From positions 1-41,856 of the forward strand of contig NZ_JAHMIN010000032.1 of assembly GCF_018986435.1 (NCBI RefSeq): a stretch of DNA of 41,856 nt, in the 5' to 3' direction. The translations under genes were made by a program, and so were the position numbers. Positions 9,540 through 18,699 of the stretch are shown here, piece after piece. Every line of letters begins with the position of its first letter. Positions within the stretch are counted from its first letter, which is position 1. The notes below the pieces were generated by a model. The model saw only the letters and a list, made by a program, of their open reading frames with translations. It was not told the origin of the DNA and made no database searches. This stretch comes from Hahella sp. HN01. GTDB taxonomy: Bacteria; Pseudomonadota; Gammaproteobacteria; Pseudomonadales; Oleiphilaceae.

Positions 9540-11210
9540 TTAAGCCATGGTGGGCGGTGCGATCTTATCCGCGATCATCTGCCGCAACGCCTTCTTGTCC
9601 ACTTTGCCCAGACGGGTTTTGGGGAAGGCGTCGACGAACTCGATGCGGTCCGGGATCTTGAACACGGCGAGATCGCGCTCGCGCAGAAATTTGAGCAGAT
9701 CCTGCGGGCGCGGGCGTTGCCCCGGCGCGGCGGCATGAGTCTGCGGAATGACGTAGGCGCAGGTGCGCTCGCCAAGGTAGGGGTCCGGCATCGCCACCAC
9801 GGCGGCGTCATGCACCAGCGGATGCGCCAGCAAATGGTTCTCCAGCTCGTCCGCGGCGACTTTTTCGCCGCCACGGTTGATCTGGTCTTTGGCGCGACCT
9901 TCCACCACCAGATACCCGGCGTCAGTCAGGCGCACCACATCGCCGGTGCGATAGAAACCGTCGGCGGTGAAAGATTTGGCGTTGTGCTCCGCCGCCTTGA
10001 AATAGCCGCGAATGGTGTAGGGGCCGCGGGTCAGCAACAGCCCGGTAGCGCCGGGCGCTACCGGCTGGTCGTCCTCGTCCACGATGCGCACTTCATCCGC
10101 TGGCGAAATGGGGCGACCTTGGGTGGTGACGACGGTGTCGATGTCGTCATCCAGGCGGGTGTAGTTCACCAACCCTTCCGCCATGCCGAATACCTGCTGC
10201 AGCTTGCAGCCGAGGACCGGTGTGACGCGGCGTGCGGCTTCTTCGGTAAACTTGGCGCCGCCCACCTGCAATACCTGCAGGCTGGATAGATCTGGCGGCG
10301 AGCCGGCGTTCTTCAGATTGTCGCAGGCGGTCATCCAGGCCAGAGCCAGTGGCGGCACCATGGCGGTCATGGTGACCCGGTGACGGGCGATCAATGGAAA
10401 CGCGATATCCGGCGCGCCGGACTCGGACAGCACCACGGTTCCTCCCGCATACAGGACGCCCAGGACGCCGGGAGAACTGAGCGGGAAGTTATGCGCGGCG
10501 GGCAGCACAGAGAGATACACGGTCTGCGGCGACAACTCGCAAATCTCGGCGCTGGCGCGCACGCTGTACAGATAGTCGTCGTGAGTGCGCGGGATCAGCT
10601 TGGACATGCCGGTGGTGCCGCCGGACAACTGCATCAGCGCGATGGCGGACGGATCAATCTCCGGTAACGCGCCGGGCGCTTGATATAAACCGTCGAGAGG
10701 GACGAAGTCGCCCGCATCGCCGGCGATGATGACATGCTGCACGAGACGCTCGTCTTTCAGTTTCCCGCCGATATCGCGATAGTCGAATCCGCCGCTTTTG
10801 GCCGGGGCGATGTAGGCCACAGCGTCGGCGAATTCGCAAAAGTAACTGATCTCGGCGTAGCGGTGGGTGGGCAGGGCCATGATCGGCGCCGCCCCCAGGC
10901 GAAACAGCGCAAAAATCACTTCAATGAATTCGCCGATGTTAGGCAGTTGCACCACGACCTTGGAACCCGGAGTAATTCCGAGGGTATTTAATCCTGATGC
11001 CAACTGATCCGCTCTGGCGTTAAGATCGCCATAAGTCCAGGAACGCTCGCCGGCGATCACCGCGGTGCGGTCGCCGAACGCCTGAGCGCCGCGGCTCAGA
11101 ATGGTTCCCAGGTCGTCGCCGGTCCAGTAGCCGGCGGCGCGATACAGCTCAGCCTCTGCAGCAGGCCAGGGCGTCAGTTCGATTTGCGGCTGCTCCATGC
11201 TCGCGGACAT
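9540..11210 (-). CDS. entE: 2,3-dihydroxybenzoate-AMP ligase
   Basis: A 556-aa adenylate-forming enzyme. The P-loop segment [15 protein letters not shown] is the form typical of EntE/DhbE aryl acid ligases. Downstream are YRTGDVVR, the hinge region [13 protein letters not shown] and a C-terminal [10 protein letters not shown] with the catalytic Lys. It activates 2,3-dihydroxybenzoate and loads the EntB carrier domain. The ATG at 11210 overlaps the entC stop as TGATG, indicating coupling. The open frame extends 63 codons upstream into entC, but that part is Arg-rich and looks non-coding. Confidence 0.95.
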   Translation of the reverse strand: MSASMEQPQIELTPWPAAEAELYRAAGYWTGDDLGTILSRGAQAFGDRTAVIAGERSWTYGDLNARADQLASGLNTLGITPGSKVVVQLPNIGEFIEVIFALFRLGAAPIMALPTHRYAEISYFCEFADAVAYIAPAKSGGFDYRDIGGKLKDERLVQHVIIAGDAGDFVPLDGLYQAPGALPEIDPSAIALMQLSGGTTGMSKLIPRTHDDYLYSVRASAEICELSPQTVYLSVLPAAHNFPLSSPGVLGVLYAGGTVVLSESGAPDIAFPLIARHRVTMTAMVPPLALAWMTACDNLKNAGSPPDLSSLQVLQVGGAKFTEEAARRVTPVLGCKLQQVFGMAEGLVNYTRLDDDIDTVVTTQGRPISPADEVRIVDEDDQPVAPGATGLLLTRGPYTIRGYFKAAEHNAKSFTADGFYRTGDVVRLTDAGYLVVEGRAKDQINRGGEKVAADELENHLLAHPLVHDAAVVAMPDPYLGERTCAYVIPQTHAAAPGQRPRPQDLLKFLRERDLAVFKIPDRIEFVDAFPKTRLGKVDKKALRQMIADKIAPPTMA

Positions 11211-12424
11211 CAGGCGATCTCCACGCGGACAGGTGTGGATGCGTGGCTGTCGAGGCCGATGGCGTTCAACATGGTTTTTAACTTGGTGGAGGTTTCGTCC
11301 AGCTCTTTCTGAGGGTCGGAGCCTTCGACGACGCCTGCGCCTGCGTAAAGGCGTAGCAGACGGTCTTCCACTTCCGCACAGCGGATGGTGACGGCCCACT
11401 CACCGTCGCCGGAGGCGTCGCTCCAGCCGACCATGCCTGTGAAAAAGCCCCGATTAAAGGGCTCCAGTTCACCAATCAATTCCCGAGCGCGCTCTGTGGG
11501 ATAACCGCACACGGCGGGCGTAGGATGCAGCGCCTGCGCCAAAGCATAGGAAGTAATGGCCGGATCGATCAGCTCGCCGGTGATTTCCGTGGACAGGTGC
11601 CACAGGGTCGGCGTTTGCGTCAACGAAGGCGTGCTGGGCACATCCAGGTTGCGACAGAACGGCGCCAGCGCTTTGGCCACGGCGTCGATTACCACGGCAT
11701 GTTCATGCAGGTCTTTTTCCGATTGCAGCAGCGCTCCAGCGCGGCGGGCGTCTTCCTTACGATCCGGGCTGCGCGCGACGGAACCCGCCAGCGGATTGGC
11801 GAACACGCGCATGCCGCTGCGCGACACTAACAGTTCCGGGCTGGCGCCCACCAGAAAACGACGGGGATGGGCCGCATCCGCCAGATTGGCGGCGAAGTTA
11901 TATCCTTTCGGATTGGCGCGGCGCAGATTGGTAAGCAACTGCACGATGTCGATCGGGCGCTCAGCGCGCAGCTCCAGAGAGCGCGCCAGCACTACTTTGC
12001 TGATGTCGCCGCGGCGGATATGCTCCAAAGCGCTGTTCACGCTTTGCTTGTAGCCCGCGCCGGACGGCACTTCTTTCGCCTCATAAGTCCCGAAATCGGT
12101 GATGACGCCGGTGCGTCCGGAAACCACGTCGCGACGACGCCAGGACCGGGTCGGCACGGTCAACATGGGCGCTTCCCCAGGCAGGAAAGGAGCAGCGCCG
12201 ACCACCATAGGATCTTCGATTCCCTGTTCCCTGGCCTCGCGCAGGGCGGCGGGGATGGCTTCATTCAGGTCTCCCGCGCCCAGACGGGCGAAGACGCCGG
12301 CGGTCATCAGGGTTTGCCGGGGTGAGGAGAAGAAAAAAGGAGTTTCCGTCAGATGTTTTTTCAGCAATTGGAGAAACGCTTGATCATCCGCCTGTGGTTC
12401 CAGATGCAACGTCAAGTCATTCAT
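11210..12424 (-). CDS. entC: Isochorismate synthase
   Basis: A 404-aa chorismate-binding enzyme of the EntC/DhbC family. Visible blocks are [29 protein letters not shown] and the C-terminal [17 protein letters not shown], which holds Mg-binding and catalytic acidic residues. It converts chorismate to isochorismate, the first step of catechol supply. AGGAG precedes the ATG by 5 nt. It is the first gene of the minus-strand operon and follows two Fur-like sites, so iron repression is likely. The next enzyme normally needed after EntB, the EntA dehydrogenase, is not in this window. Confidence 0.95.
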   Translation of the reverse strand: MNDLTLHLEPQADDQAFLQLLKKHLTETPFFFSSPRQTLMTAGVFARLGAGDLNEAIPAALREAREQGIEDPMVVGAAPFLPGEAPMLTVPTRSWRRRDVVSGRTGVITDFGTYEAKEVPSGAGYKQSVNSALEHIRRGDISKVVLARSLELRAERPIDIVQLLTNLRRANPKGYNFAANLADAAHPRRFLVGASPELLVSRSGMRVFANPLAGSVARSPDRKEDARRAGALLQSEKDLHEHAVVIDAVAKALAPFCRNLDVPSTPSLTQTPTLWHLSTEITGELIDPAITSYALAQALHPTPAVCGYPTERARELIGELEPFNRGFFTGMVGWSDASGDGEWAVTIRCAEVEDRLLRLYAGAGVVEGSDPQKELDETSTKLKTMLNAIGLDSHASTPVRVEIA

Positions 12425-12514
12425 GCCTGCTCCTTAGGTGACTGGTTATCAGACAGGCTGCTCCTCAGAACAGGTGAGCCGCCCCGCGTTAAGAAATGTA
12501 AAATATAATCTAAA

Positions 12515-12529
12515 TGAAAATAATTCTCA
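12515..12529 (-). promoter_or_regulatory. Fur box upstream of entC operon
   Basis: A 7-1-7 inverted element matching TGATAAT-N-ATTATCA at 12 of 14 positions, in AT-rich DNA about 90 nt upstream of the entC start. It is well placed to block the operon promoter when iron is plentiful. Confidence 0.75.
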
Positions 12530-12669
12530 TTTGAAGAGAAATTTTCTTGTCCCATAGGATGGAAAATGACAAGTTCAGGCCTGATTTACGTACCGCCAGA
12601 CAGGAGCGGCGCGCCTCGCAAGGGGTGCGGACAGACCGTCCGCCTTCGCGAAAGAAAATCAATATTATT

Positions 12670-12684
12670 TGATATTGATTATTA
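12670..12684. promoter_or_regulatory. Second Fur-like site
   Basis: Also 12 of 14 to the 7-1-7 Fur consensus, but about 245 nt from the entC start and about 90 nt beyond the 3' end of the neighbouring minus-strand gene. It may be an auxiliary operator or mark an upstream promoter. The 348-nt gap 12425-12772 holds both sites and no supported gene. Confidence 0.5.
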
Positions 12685-12772
12685 TTTGCAATAGATCGTT
12701 AGTCGTGATCAGCCAACACTGATAGCAGGGATTGTTTGACAGAGTCAGGTAAGAAAACGTTTTTTGACCGTC

Positions 12773-13801
12773 CTAGGTTGCGGCGATGGCGTCTAAAAAG
12801 CGCTCGCGATCTGGTGTTGGTAGCAGGTTGGCGCGGCGGCGTATTTCAGCCTGCCAGCCCGGATCGTCTTTCTGACGAGGGAAGTGGGTCTGCTTACGGA
12901 CCGAGCCGAGAAACAGGTAGCCGTCGAACAGTTCCCGCACAGGTCGCTCGACGAGAGAAGGAGCCCGGTTGCTGAGCGCGCCAAACGGCAAAGCGCCAAG
13001 CTCGCTGAGGTCATTGCGTACCAGCGCCGGCGCAGACCATCCTTCACGTTCCCTTACCGCATCGACCTCCGGCCGATGACCAAAGTGCGGCCAGAGATAG
13101 AAACACTGCGCAGGTTCGACGCCGCGCAGACGACTGGCCAGGGGCGGTCCGTTCAATGCCAGCTGGCTGCCGGCAGGACAATTGCGCAGCAAATGAAACG
13201 CCCCAAAGACCAGCAGCGCGCGTCGATTGCGCGCAATGACCTCCCGCTCTATCAAAGCCTGATAGTGGGCTTCCCGTCGCTGGTTGGCCTCTCGCCATTG
13301 GCGCCCAGCGTCGGCGGCGCGCCAGTCGATAGGCGGGTCCGCCGCCAGTACGCGCACACGGGGTGTGGGCAGGCGCTGATTAATCTGTCGCACCGCGTGG
13401 AAAAAGCGTCGGTAAACATCTGCGAACCAGGCGCAAAAGTGCAGGGTATCGCCGCAAACTGCGTCGATCTTGTTATCAAGTCCAGGTTCGCCGGCGATAT
13501 AGGCGTCCAACAGAGGCTGACTGCGAGCGGCGGCGAACTCGACGACGATGGTGTCCAGACACGTTGCGATATCCGGACACAGCAAGCTGTCGATAAGCCA
13601 TTGCAGGATCGCCTCTACGCCATGGGCGTCGCCGATTCCGACGATCTGGTGTCGCCTCAACAACGCCGCCAACGCAGGGGTTGCGGGTTCGTGGACAGGA
13701 AGTGTGGAGGCGTAAGGGGTCACGAGTCGTCTGATACCTCGGGGGCTAGTCGCTTGTTCTACAGGAGAAAAGAGTCTACCTGTAAGACGATTTATTGTCA
13801 T
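12773..13801 (-). CDS. Unknown protein, Fur-associated
   Basis: A 342-aa protein if started at the ATG at 13801; the frame is open to 13861. I cannot assign a family firmly. An early GIGDAHG, then TIVVEFAAARSQ and a late LLVFGAFHLLRNC form a spaced Asp/His, Glu, His pattern that recalls erythromycin-esterase or ChaN/Tiki-type folds, but this is a weak impression. No clear signal peptide. Its start lies 2 nt from a strong Fur box shared with the divergent receptor gene, so it is probably iron-repressed and may serve siderophore or haem handling. The ribosome site is weak and would overlap the operator. Confidence 0.7.
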   Translation of the reverse strand: MTINRLTGRLFSPVEQATSPRGIRRLVTPYASTLPVHEPATPALAALLRRHQIVGIGDAHGVEAILQWLIDSLLCPDIATCLDTIVVEFAAARSQPLLDAYIAGEPGLDNKIDAVCGDTLHFCAWFADVYRRFFHAVRQINQRLPTPRVRVLAADPPIDWRAADAGRQWREANQRREAHYQALIEREVIARNRRALLVFGAFHLLRNCPAGSQLALNGPPLASRLRGVEPAQCFYLWPHFGHRPEVDAVREREGWSAPALVRNDLSELGALPFGALSNRAPSLVERPVRELFDGYLFLGSVRKQTHFPRQKDDPGWQAEIRRRANLLPTPDRERFLDAIAAT

Positions 13802-13802
13802 T

Positions 13803-13817
13803 TGACAATGATTCTCA
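13803..13817. promoter_or_regulatory. Fur box, divergent receptor/unknown gene
   Basis: TGACAAT-G-ATTCTCA, 12 of 14 to the 7-1-7 consensus, with flanks that extend the match to the classic 19-bp Fur box. It lies 196 nt before the TonB receptor start and directly before the start of the minus-strand unknown gene, so one operator could control both. Confidence 0.85.
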
Positions 13818-14012
13818 TTTGCAATAGTCTGGCCCCGCTCGTAAGGACAGCGCGCCGTCACTCCGCTTCCCGCAGCGCTTGCGGATTCTGACGCACTTCC
13901 ATTTCTGGAGTCACCTGATTTCCGCTGTCATTCCGACGTCGCCTCCGAAGACGCGCCCCGGCGCGGTTTGCTTCGCAATATTCCATTTCAGTTTTTATCG
14001 GTAACAGCAGTC

Positions 14013-16040
14013 ATGAAAAACAGTTCGCATCGTATGCTCGTTCGCTCTCTGGCGTTGTACGGAACCTGCGGTCTTGCCGCCGCCTCCGCCACTGCGGCGG
14101 AATCGCAGGGGAGCGCCCAGTTATTGCAGCCGGTGGTGGTGACCGCCTCCGGCAAAGGCCAGGATGAAGCGACGGCGCCAGCCAGCGTCAGTGTTATCAG
14201 CGGTGAGGAACTGCAAGCGAAACCAGTGCATGATCTGGTGGATGCATTGGGGGAGATCGAGGGCGTCACTGTGAGCGGCAACGCCAACCGCCGCACTCTG
14301 CAACTGCGCGGCCTGGATCGCGCCTATGTGTTGATGCTGATCGATGGACGTCGCGTGGACAGCACCTCGGCGGTATTTCGCGGCAATGACTTCGACACCG
14401 GTTGGATTCCCGTTGAAGCCATCGACAGAGTCGAAGTGATTCGCGGTCCCATGTCTTCGCTGTATGGCTCAGACGCTATCGGCGGGGTGATTAACATCAT
14501 TACCAAACCGGTGAGCGAGCAGTGGCATGGCTCGGTTACGGTGGATACGGTTGTGCAGGAAGACAGCGCCGCCGGCGACAGCCGCAAGCTGGGGTTTTAT
14601 GTCAGCGGCCCGTTGGCGGAGAAAAGTCTGGGTGTGAAGGTCTACGGCAGTGTGGACCGCCGCGAAGCTGACGGCGCAGTGAACCCAGACCCGGAAAGCG
14701 GCGGCGAACCGCTGGATGGTTTCGCTAGGAACGACAACCACGCGCTGAACGGCGAACTGACATGGGCCGCCAGCGATACGCAGAATGTCAGCCTGGCGCT
14801 GGAAAGCTCCTCCCGGGAGCACGATGAACAGGATCTCGACCGCCTCGGCGTGGCGCTGACCCACAAAGGCAAATGGAGCTTCGGCGATACTGAAATCAAG
14901 CTGTATGGCGATCGCATCGAGAACAACACCGGCAACATCAGCGGCCAGAGCAACCCCAACAAGGCGCACAACGCCAGCATCGACGGCCGGGTGACATTGC
15001 CTATCGACGCTTGGGCGCAAACCCTGACCCTGGGGGCGGAAGCGCGCTATCAAAAACTGAAAGATCCCTCCACGCTGACGGGCAGACCGGGGACGGATTC
15101 CTTCGGCGAATCCGATTCCACTGATGTCAGACAACAGGCGCTGTTCATTGAAGACGAGTTTATGTTGCGGGACGACCTGTTGCTGACTTTAGGCAACCGT
15201 CTGGATCATCATGAAAACTTCGGCAACCACAACAGCCCACGGGCGTATCTGGTGTATCTGCTGAGCGATGAAATCAGCGTGAAAGGCGGCTGGGGCAAGG
15301 CGTTCCGCGCGCCGACGCTATTGCAGAACAGCCCTAACTGGGGCTCCGCTTCCTGTGGCAGCGCCACGGCGGGATGCTATATCGTCGGTTCCGACGAACT
15401 GAAGCCGGAAACCAGCGAAAGCAAGGAAATCGGCGTGCGCTTCGACTATTCCGAATGGGGCGGCGGGCTTACTGTCTTCCGCAACGACATCGAAGACATG
15501 ATCGACATCTCCAGCCGCACCCGTGACCCGGATCTCGCCCCGACCTTCGACAACTTTGTCGGCTTCCTGCCTGACGGGCGGCCGATATTCGCTTACCAGA
15601 ACGTCAGCAAAGTGAAGACGGAAGGCGTCGAGGCGTCATTCCGCTATAACCTGACGACGGATCTGGATGTGCGCGCCAGCTACACCTACCTGGACGCCAA
15701 GGATGTCAGCGACGGTCAGGACGCCAAGCCTCTGCTATATCGTCCGCGCCACTCCGGCACGGTGAAACTGGGTTGGTCCGTCAATGAACAGTGGGATCTG
15801 GGGCTGACCGGCAATTATGTGGGCGAGCAGTACGCTTATATTTCCCGGGATGGCTCCGAGATGATCAAACTGCAGGAATACGTCACCTTCGATCTGCAAT
15901 CCCTGTACGCGATCAACGACTATTTCTCCGTCGGCGCCGGCGTGCTGAACCTGGCGGACAAACAGGTGGATCGCGAGCAGAGCTATGAGATCAATGAAGA
16001 CGGTCGCCGTTATTACCTGTCATTGAAAGCTCAGTTCTGA
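14013..16040 (+). CDS. TonB-dependent catecholate siderophore receptor
   Basis: A 675-aa outer-membrane receptor. It has a signal peptide ending near ASATAA, a TonB box PVVVTAS at 40-46, then a plug domain (about 55-165) with RGLDRAYVLMLIDGRRV and IEVIRGPMSSLYGSDAIGG-type plug motifs. The barrel runs to a terminal aromatic (KAQF). I place the start at 14013; an upstream ATG at 13968 would bury the signal peptide. Length and motifs fit the FepA/CirA/MxcH group. Location beside the catecholate operon and the Fur box suggests it imports the cluster's own ferric siderophore. The stop overlaps the convergent kinase gene by 10 bp. Confidence 0.93.
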   Translation: MKNSSHRMLVRSLALYGTCGLAAASATAAESQGSAQLLQPVVVTASGKGQDEATAPASVSVISGEELQAKPVHDLVDALGEIEGVTVSGNANRRTLQLRGLDRAYVLMLIDGRRVDSTSAVFRGNDFDTGWIPVEAIDRVEVIRGPMSSLYGSDAIGGVINIITKPVSEQWHGSVTVDTVVQEDSAAGDSRKLGFYVSGPLAEKSLGVKVYGSVDRREADGAVNPDPESGGEPLDGFARNDNHALNGELTWAASDTQNVSLALESSSREHDEQDLDRLGVALTHKGKWSFGDTEIKLYGDRIENNTGNISGQSNPNKAHNASIDGRVTLPIDAWAQTLTLGAEARYQKLKDPSTLTGRPGTDSFGESDSTDVRQQALFIEDEFMLRDDLLLTLGNRLDHHENFGNHNSPRAYLVYLLSDEISVKGGWGKAFRAPTLLQNSPNWGSASCGSATAGCYIVGSDELKPETSESKEIGVRFDYSEWGGGLTVFRNDIEDMIDISSRTRDPDLAPTFDNFVGFLPDGRPIFAYQNVSKVKTEGVEASFRYNLTTDLDVRASYTYLDAKDVSDGQDAKPLLYRPRHSGTVKLGWSVNEQWDLGLTGNYVGEQYAYISRDGSEMIKLQEYVTFDLQSLYAINDYFSVGAGVLNLADKQVDREQSYEINEDGRRYYLSLKAQF

Positions 16041-16930
16041 TCCTGCGCGGACAGATGGTCCTGCTCCAGCGCCGCCGCTGAGAGCAGGTCCGACGCCAGC
16101 TGCGTGGACGTAATGCAGAACGCCGCCGCCAGGGTTCCCGCCCGTAAACGGCGGCGCATGTCCCAGTCCTGACAATAGCCATAAAGAAATCCGCTGAAGA
16201 AGGCGTCGCCGGCGCCGTTGCTGTCCACCAGCTCAAACCCTTCCGCAATATCCTGCTCATACCAGTTCCCCTCAGCGTCCAACGCCGTGCTGCCGCGCGC
16301 GCCATGGGTGCAGACGACAAAGTCCTTGCCGTCGGCCACTTGTTGCGCCATGAACACGCGGTAGTCTGGAAAATTATCGCTGGACAGAAACAGCGCGTCC
16401 GCCGCTTTAATAAACTCATCGTGATAGGGATTAACGCCGTCGTAATCATGCAGATCGATCCACAGCGGTTTGCCCAGCTCCCTCGCTCGCGCCAACACAG
16501 GCCGGGTGTAGTTGAGAATGCTGACGGCGGCGATATCGCATTGCTTCAGCGCCGGGTCCAGATCGCTCCAATGCAGCGGCGCCTCGTCCGCGGAAGGATG
16601 CGTGAAGATGGAAATGCGCCCGCCGTCCGCAGCCATCAGGTTGGTGTGCTGTTCCGTGGGTTGATCGATCAGTTCAACGATGCAGGGCAGATCGCGGCGG
16701 CGACATTCCCGCAGAATGGCGTGGCCGGCTTCGTCTTTGCCGAGAATCATGTGCAGACGCACATCCATGCCCAACTGTTTAAGGTTGAACGCTTTGCCGG
16801 CGCCAGTGCCGCCGACCGCCTGATAGCTGCCTTTGGCGAGCAGGGTCTGAGGCTGGGGTTGCGGGAAGTTATCCAAATGAATCAGAGTGTTGAAAGATGC
16901 GCCGCCGACGACCAATACGGACTTGGACAT
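16031..16930 (-). CDS. PfkB-family carbohydrate kinase
   Basis: A 299-aa ribokinase-like kinase. The N-terminal block GGTGAGKAFNLKQLG (40-54) corresponds to the substrate-binding Gly-rich motif and DSNGAGDAFFSG (236-247) is the second PfkB signature, with catalytic Asp242. It should phosphorylate a sugar or nucleoside in the cytoplasm; the substrate cannot be read from sequence. The ATG at 16930 begins MSKSVLVVGG, a typical family start; the open frame upstream to 17005 is not domain-like. Its 3' end overlaps the receptor gene tail to tail by 10 bp, so no terminator fits between them. A pair of direct repeats precedes it. Confidence 0.9.
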   Translation of the reverse strand: MSKSVLVVGGASFNTLIHLDNFPQPQPQTLLAKGSYQAVGGTGAGKAFNLKQLGMDVRLHMILGKDEAGHAILRECRRRDLPCIVELIDQPTEQHTNLMAADGGRISIFTHPSADEAPLHWSDLDPALKQCDIAAVSILNYTRPVLARARELGKPLWIDLHDYDGVNPYHDEFIKAADALFLSSDNFPDYRVFMAQQVADGKDFVVCTHGARGSTALDAEGNWYEQDIAEGFELVDSNGAGDAFFSGFLYGYCQDWDMRRRLRAGTLAAAFCITSTQLASDLLSAAALEQDHLSAQDQN

Positions 16931-16995
16931 AGGGTTACCGCCTGAAGGTAAAAGGGAATATGGAGTTATTATTCGTTGGCGGACAAGGCTTCGCC

Positions 16996-17037
16996 TTTTG
17001 GGCAAAATAGCCGCCGTGTTTTGGGCAGAATAACCGC
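16996..17037. promoter_or_regulatory. Tandem 19-nt direct repeats, candidate operator
   Basis: Two near-identical 19-mers (16996-17014 and 17019-17037, two mismatches) start 23 nt apart, roughly two DNA turns. They lie in the 217-nt divergent gap, 66 nt upstream of the kinase start. The spacing suggests a dimeric regulator binding the same helix face. No known site was recognised. Confidence 0.45.
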
Positions 17038-17147
17038 AAAAACGACAGGTCTGCTCCCTCGTCGCCAGGGATTCGCCGGAGGAGTGCGGGGGAGGAACTG
17101 AGCGTCATTAGCGGACATCGAGAGGATGAGAGAGAAAAGGGGAGAAA

Positions 17148-17501
17148 ATGGCTTTATTTTCTGACATTTTGGCGGTATTTCGCCGATATCTGCATGGAGA
17201 CGCCATCCTGTCCGGCTGGATTGTGGCGTTTGACGGCGCGCTGCGGGAGGAGGGGGATGAGCTGGTGTTTTCTCTTCCTGGATTATTCGAATTCTGTCTT
17301 CGTCACGGGCTCTTGCGCGACCCGGATATTCAATACCCGCAGTTCCGTGCGGCGTTGTACCAGAATCCCACCAATACGGAAGTGAACGCCATGGGCGGTA
17401 ACCTGCGCATCTACGCCAACGCCGGCAAAGTAGACGCCAGCCTGTATGCGTTAACGCGCCCGTCCACAGGGACGGACGCATCGGTGACGCGGGCGGACTA
17501 G
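17148..17501 (+). CDS. Small protein of unknown function
   Basis: A 117-aa protein with no family I recognise. It starts MALFSDILAVF after a GGGAG ribosome site, has mixed charge, no signal peptide, and an almost uninterrupted soluble pattern with LPGLFEFCLRHGLL in the middle. It converges on the lipase gene, sharing 4 bp at the stop codons. Coding is supported by the ribosome site and GC-rich third positions like the neighbours. Confidence 0.65.
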   Translation: MALFSDILAVFRRYLHGDAILSGWIVAFDGALREEGDELVFSLPGLFEFCLRHGLLRDPDIQYPQFRAALYQNPTNTEVNAMGGNLRIYANAGKVDASLYALTRPSTGTDASVTRAD

Positions 17502-18655
17502 AGTCTCAGGCGTACGGCGTCCGCCGCTCTGCGGGCCAGGTTGTACATGAAGGAGGTGAATACCTTCAGGGTCCAGCGCAGGAAATTCACGGTGATGCTT
17601 TCCACTTTGGAAATCGCGTAACCCACCGCATTGAGCATCTTCAGAATCAGACGCTCCACTAGTCCCGCCATCTCTTTGCCCATGCGCACCGCCTGATCCA
17701 GCAGCATCGCTAACTGGTCCATGACGGTCAGACCCGCCGCCAGGGCGACGTTGAGGCCAATGCCCACGCCGTGCAGCACTTTCTTCAATACCCAGATCAA
17801 CGCTTTGTTGATCATATTGAAGGAGTTCACGGTAAAGGAGATGGGGCCGTCTGACTTCAGCCACTTCTCGACGTCGTCCGTCAGGCTGGCGCTGGGTTGT
17901 CTGATTTTCAGGGACTCCCAGGTTTTACCTTCCACGGAATCGATATAGTGGTCCATCAGGTGGTTCTTGGAGGCGAAGTTCATCCCGCAATCGATGAAGC
18001 ATTCCGTTCCCGGGTTAGGCACGTGATAGAACGGCCAGGTCGGCACCCAGGGCACCGGGTCGGTGCTGTGGGCGACGCGATAGATATTCGCGGCGTTCAC
18101 CTGGCGGGTCAGGTTGGAGGCGAAGCCGGATGAGCCCACCCTTGGGCTGCCGAAGGTGTACAGCACCGGCTCCGCCACGTTGTTTTCCACCAGCCACTCC
18201 GCAATCAATGACGCCAATGCGCCGCCCAGGCTGTGCCCGACGCAATGCACCCGCCGCGGATTGTAGCCTTGAAAGAACTTGCGGATGTCCTGTTCGAAAG
18301 ACTTGTAGGTGGTGTTGAATCCGGTATGCACGAAGTTGCCGCTGCTGGAGCGCTGCACGGAGGTGTGCGCGTCCGTCAGTATGTCCCGGAAGTTGGTGGC
18401 GTCGGTGCCGCGGGTGACGATAAATGCGTCGTCGCGGAACTCGTTACAGGTATCGCTCACGCCCCGGGCGGCGAGGCCGAAACCGGACCGATATTTGAAA
18501 ATGGACGCGCCGGCGACGCCTTCGAAGCGCGACTCATTGTTGAGGGCGAATTTTCCCGTCAGCTTATTACCGAAAAGACTGACGTCTCGTTCATGAATGA
18601 TGCGGTACGAACGCTCTGCAGCGTACGCCGCTTCAGATGGAGTTAGAACTGCCAC
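17498..18655 (-). CDS. Class 3 lipase with membrane-active C-terminus
   Basis: A 385-aa alpha/beta hydrolase of the lipase class 3 family. The nucleophile elbow GHSLGG has Ser142; Asp199 in STDPVPW and His236 in NHLMDHY complete the triad. Residues about 265-385 form amphipathic and hydrophobic helices unlike the catalytic half and could insert in membrane. No signal peptide is seen; the start is a GTG at 18655 with GGGG upstream. The preceding gene, 44 nt away, encodes a small exported protein. A lipase without a signal peptide beside an exported small protein resembles type VI phospholipase effectors with periplasmic immunity proteins; this is inference. A housekeeping intracellular lipase is the alternative. 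Confidence 0.85.
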   Translation of the reverse strand: MAVLTPSEAAYAAERSYRIIHERDVSLFGNKLTGKFALNNESRFEGVAGASIFKYRSGFGLAARGVSDTCNEFRDDAFIVTRGTDATNFRDILTDAHTSVQRSSSGNFVHTGFNTTYKSFEQDIRKFFQGYNPRRVHCVGHSLGGALASLIAEWLVENNVAEPVLYTFGSPRVGSSGFASNLTRQVNAANIYRVAHSTDPVPWVPTWPFYHVPNPGTECFIDCGMNFASKNHLMDHYIDSVEGKTWESLKIRQPSASLTDDVEKWLKSDGPISFTVNSFNMINKALIWVLKKVLHGVGIGLNVALAAGLTVMDQLAMLLDQAVRMGKEMAGLVERLILKMLNAVGYAISKVESITVNFLRWTLKVFTSFMYNLARRAADAVRLRL

Positions 18656-18699
18656 GACTGATTTCCCCTGTAATGACTACTTTTGTTTTGGTTATGCGG

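Noticed and set aside
9045-10289. 414-codon plus-strand frame over entB and entE
   Set aside because: Antisense shadow of two well-supported enzyme genes; composition rich in His, Arg and Gln as expected for such shadows.
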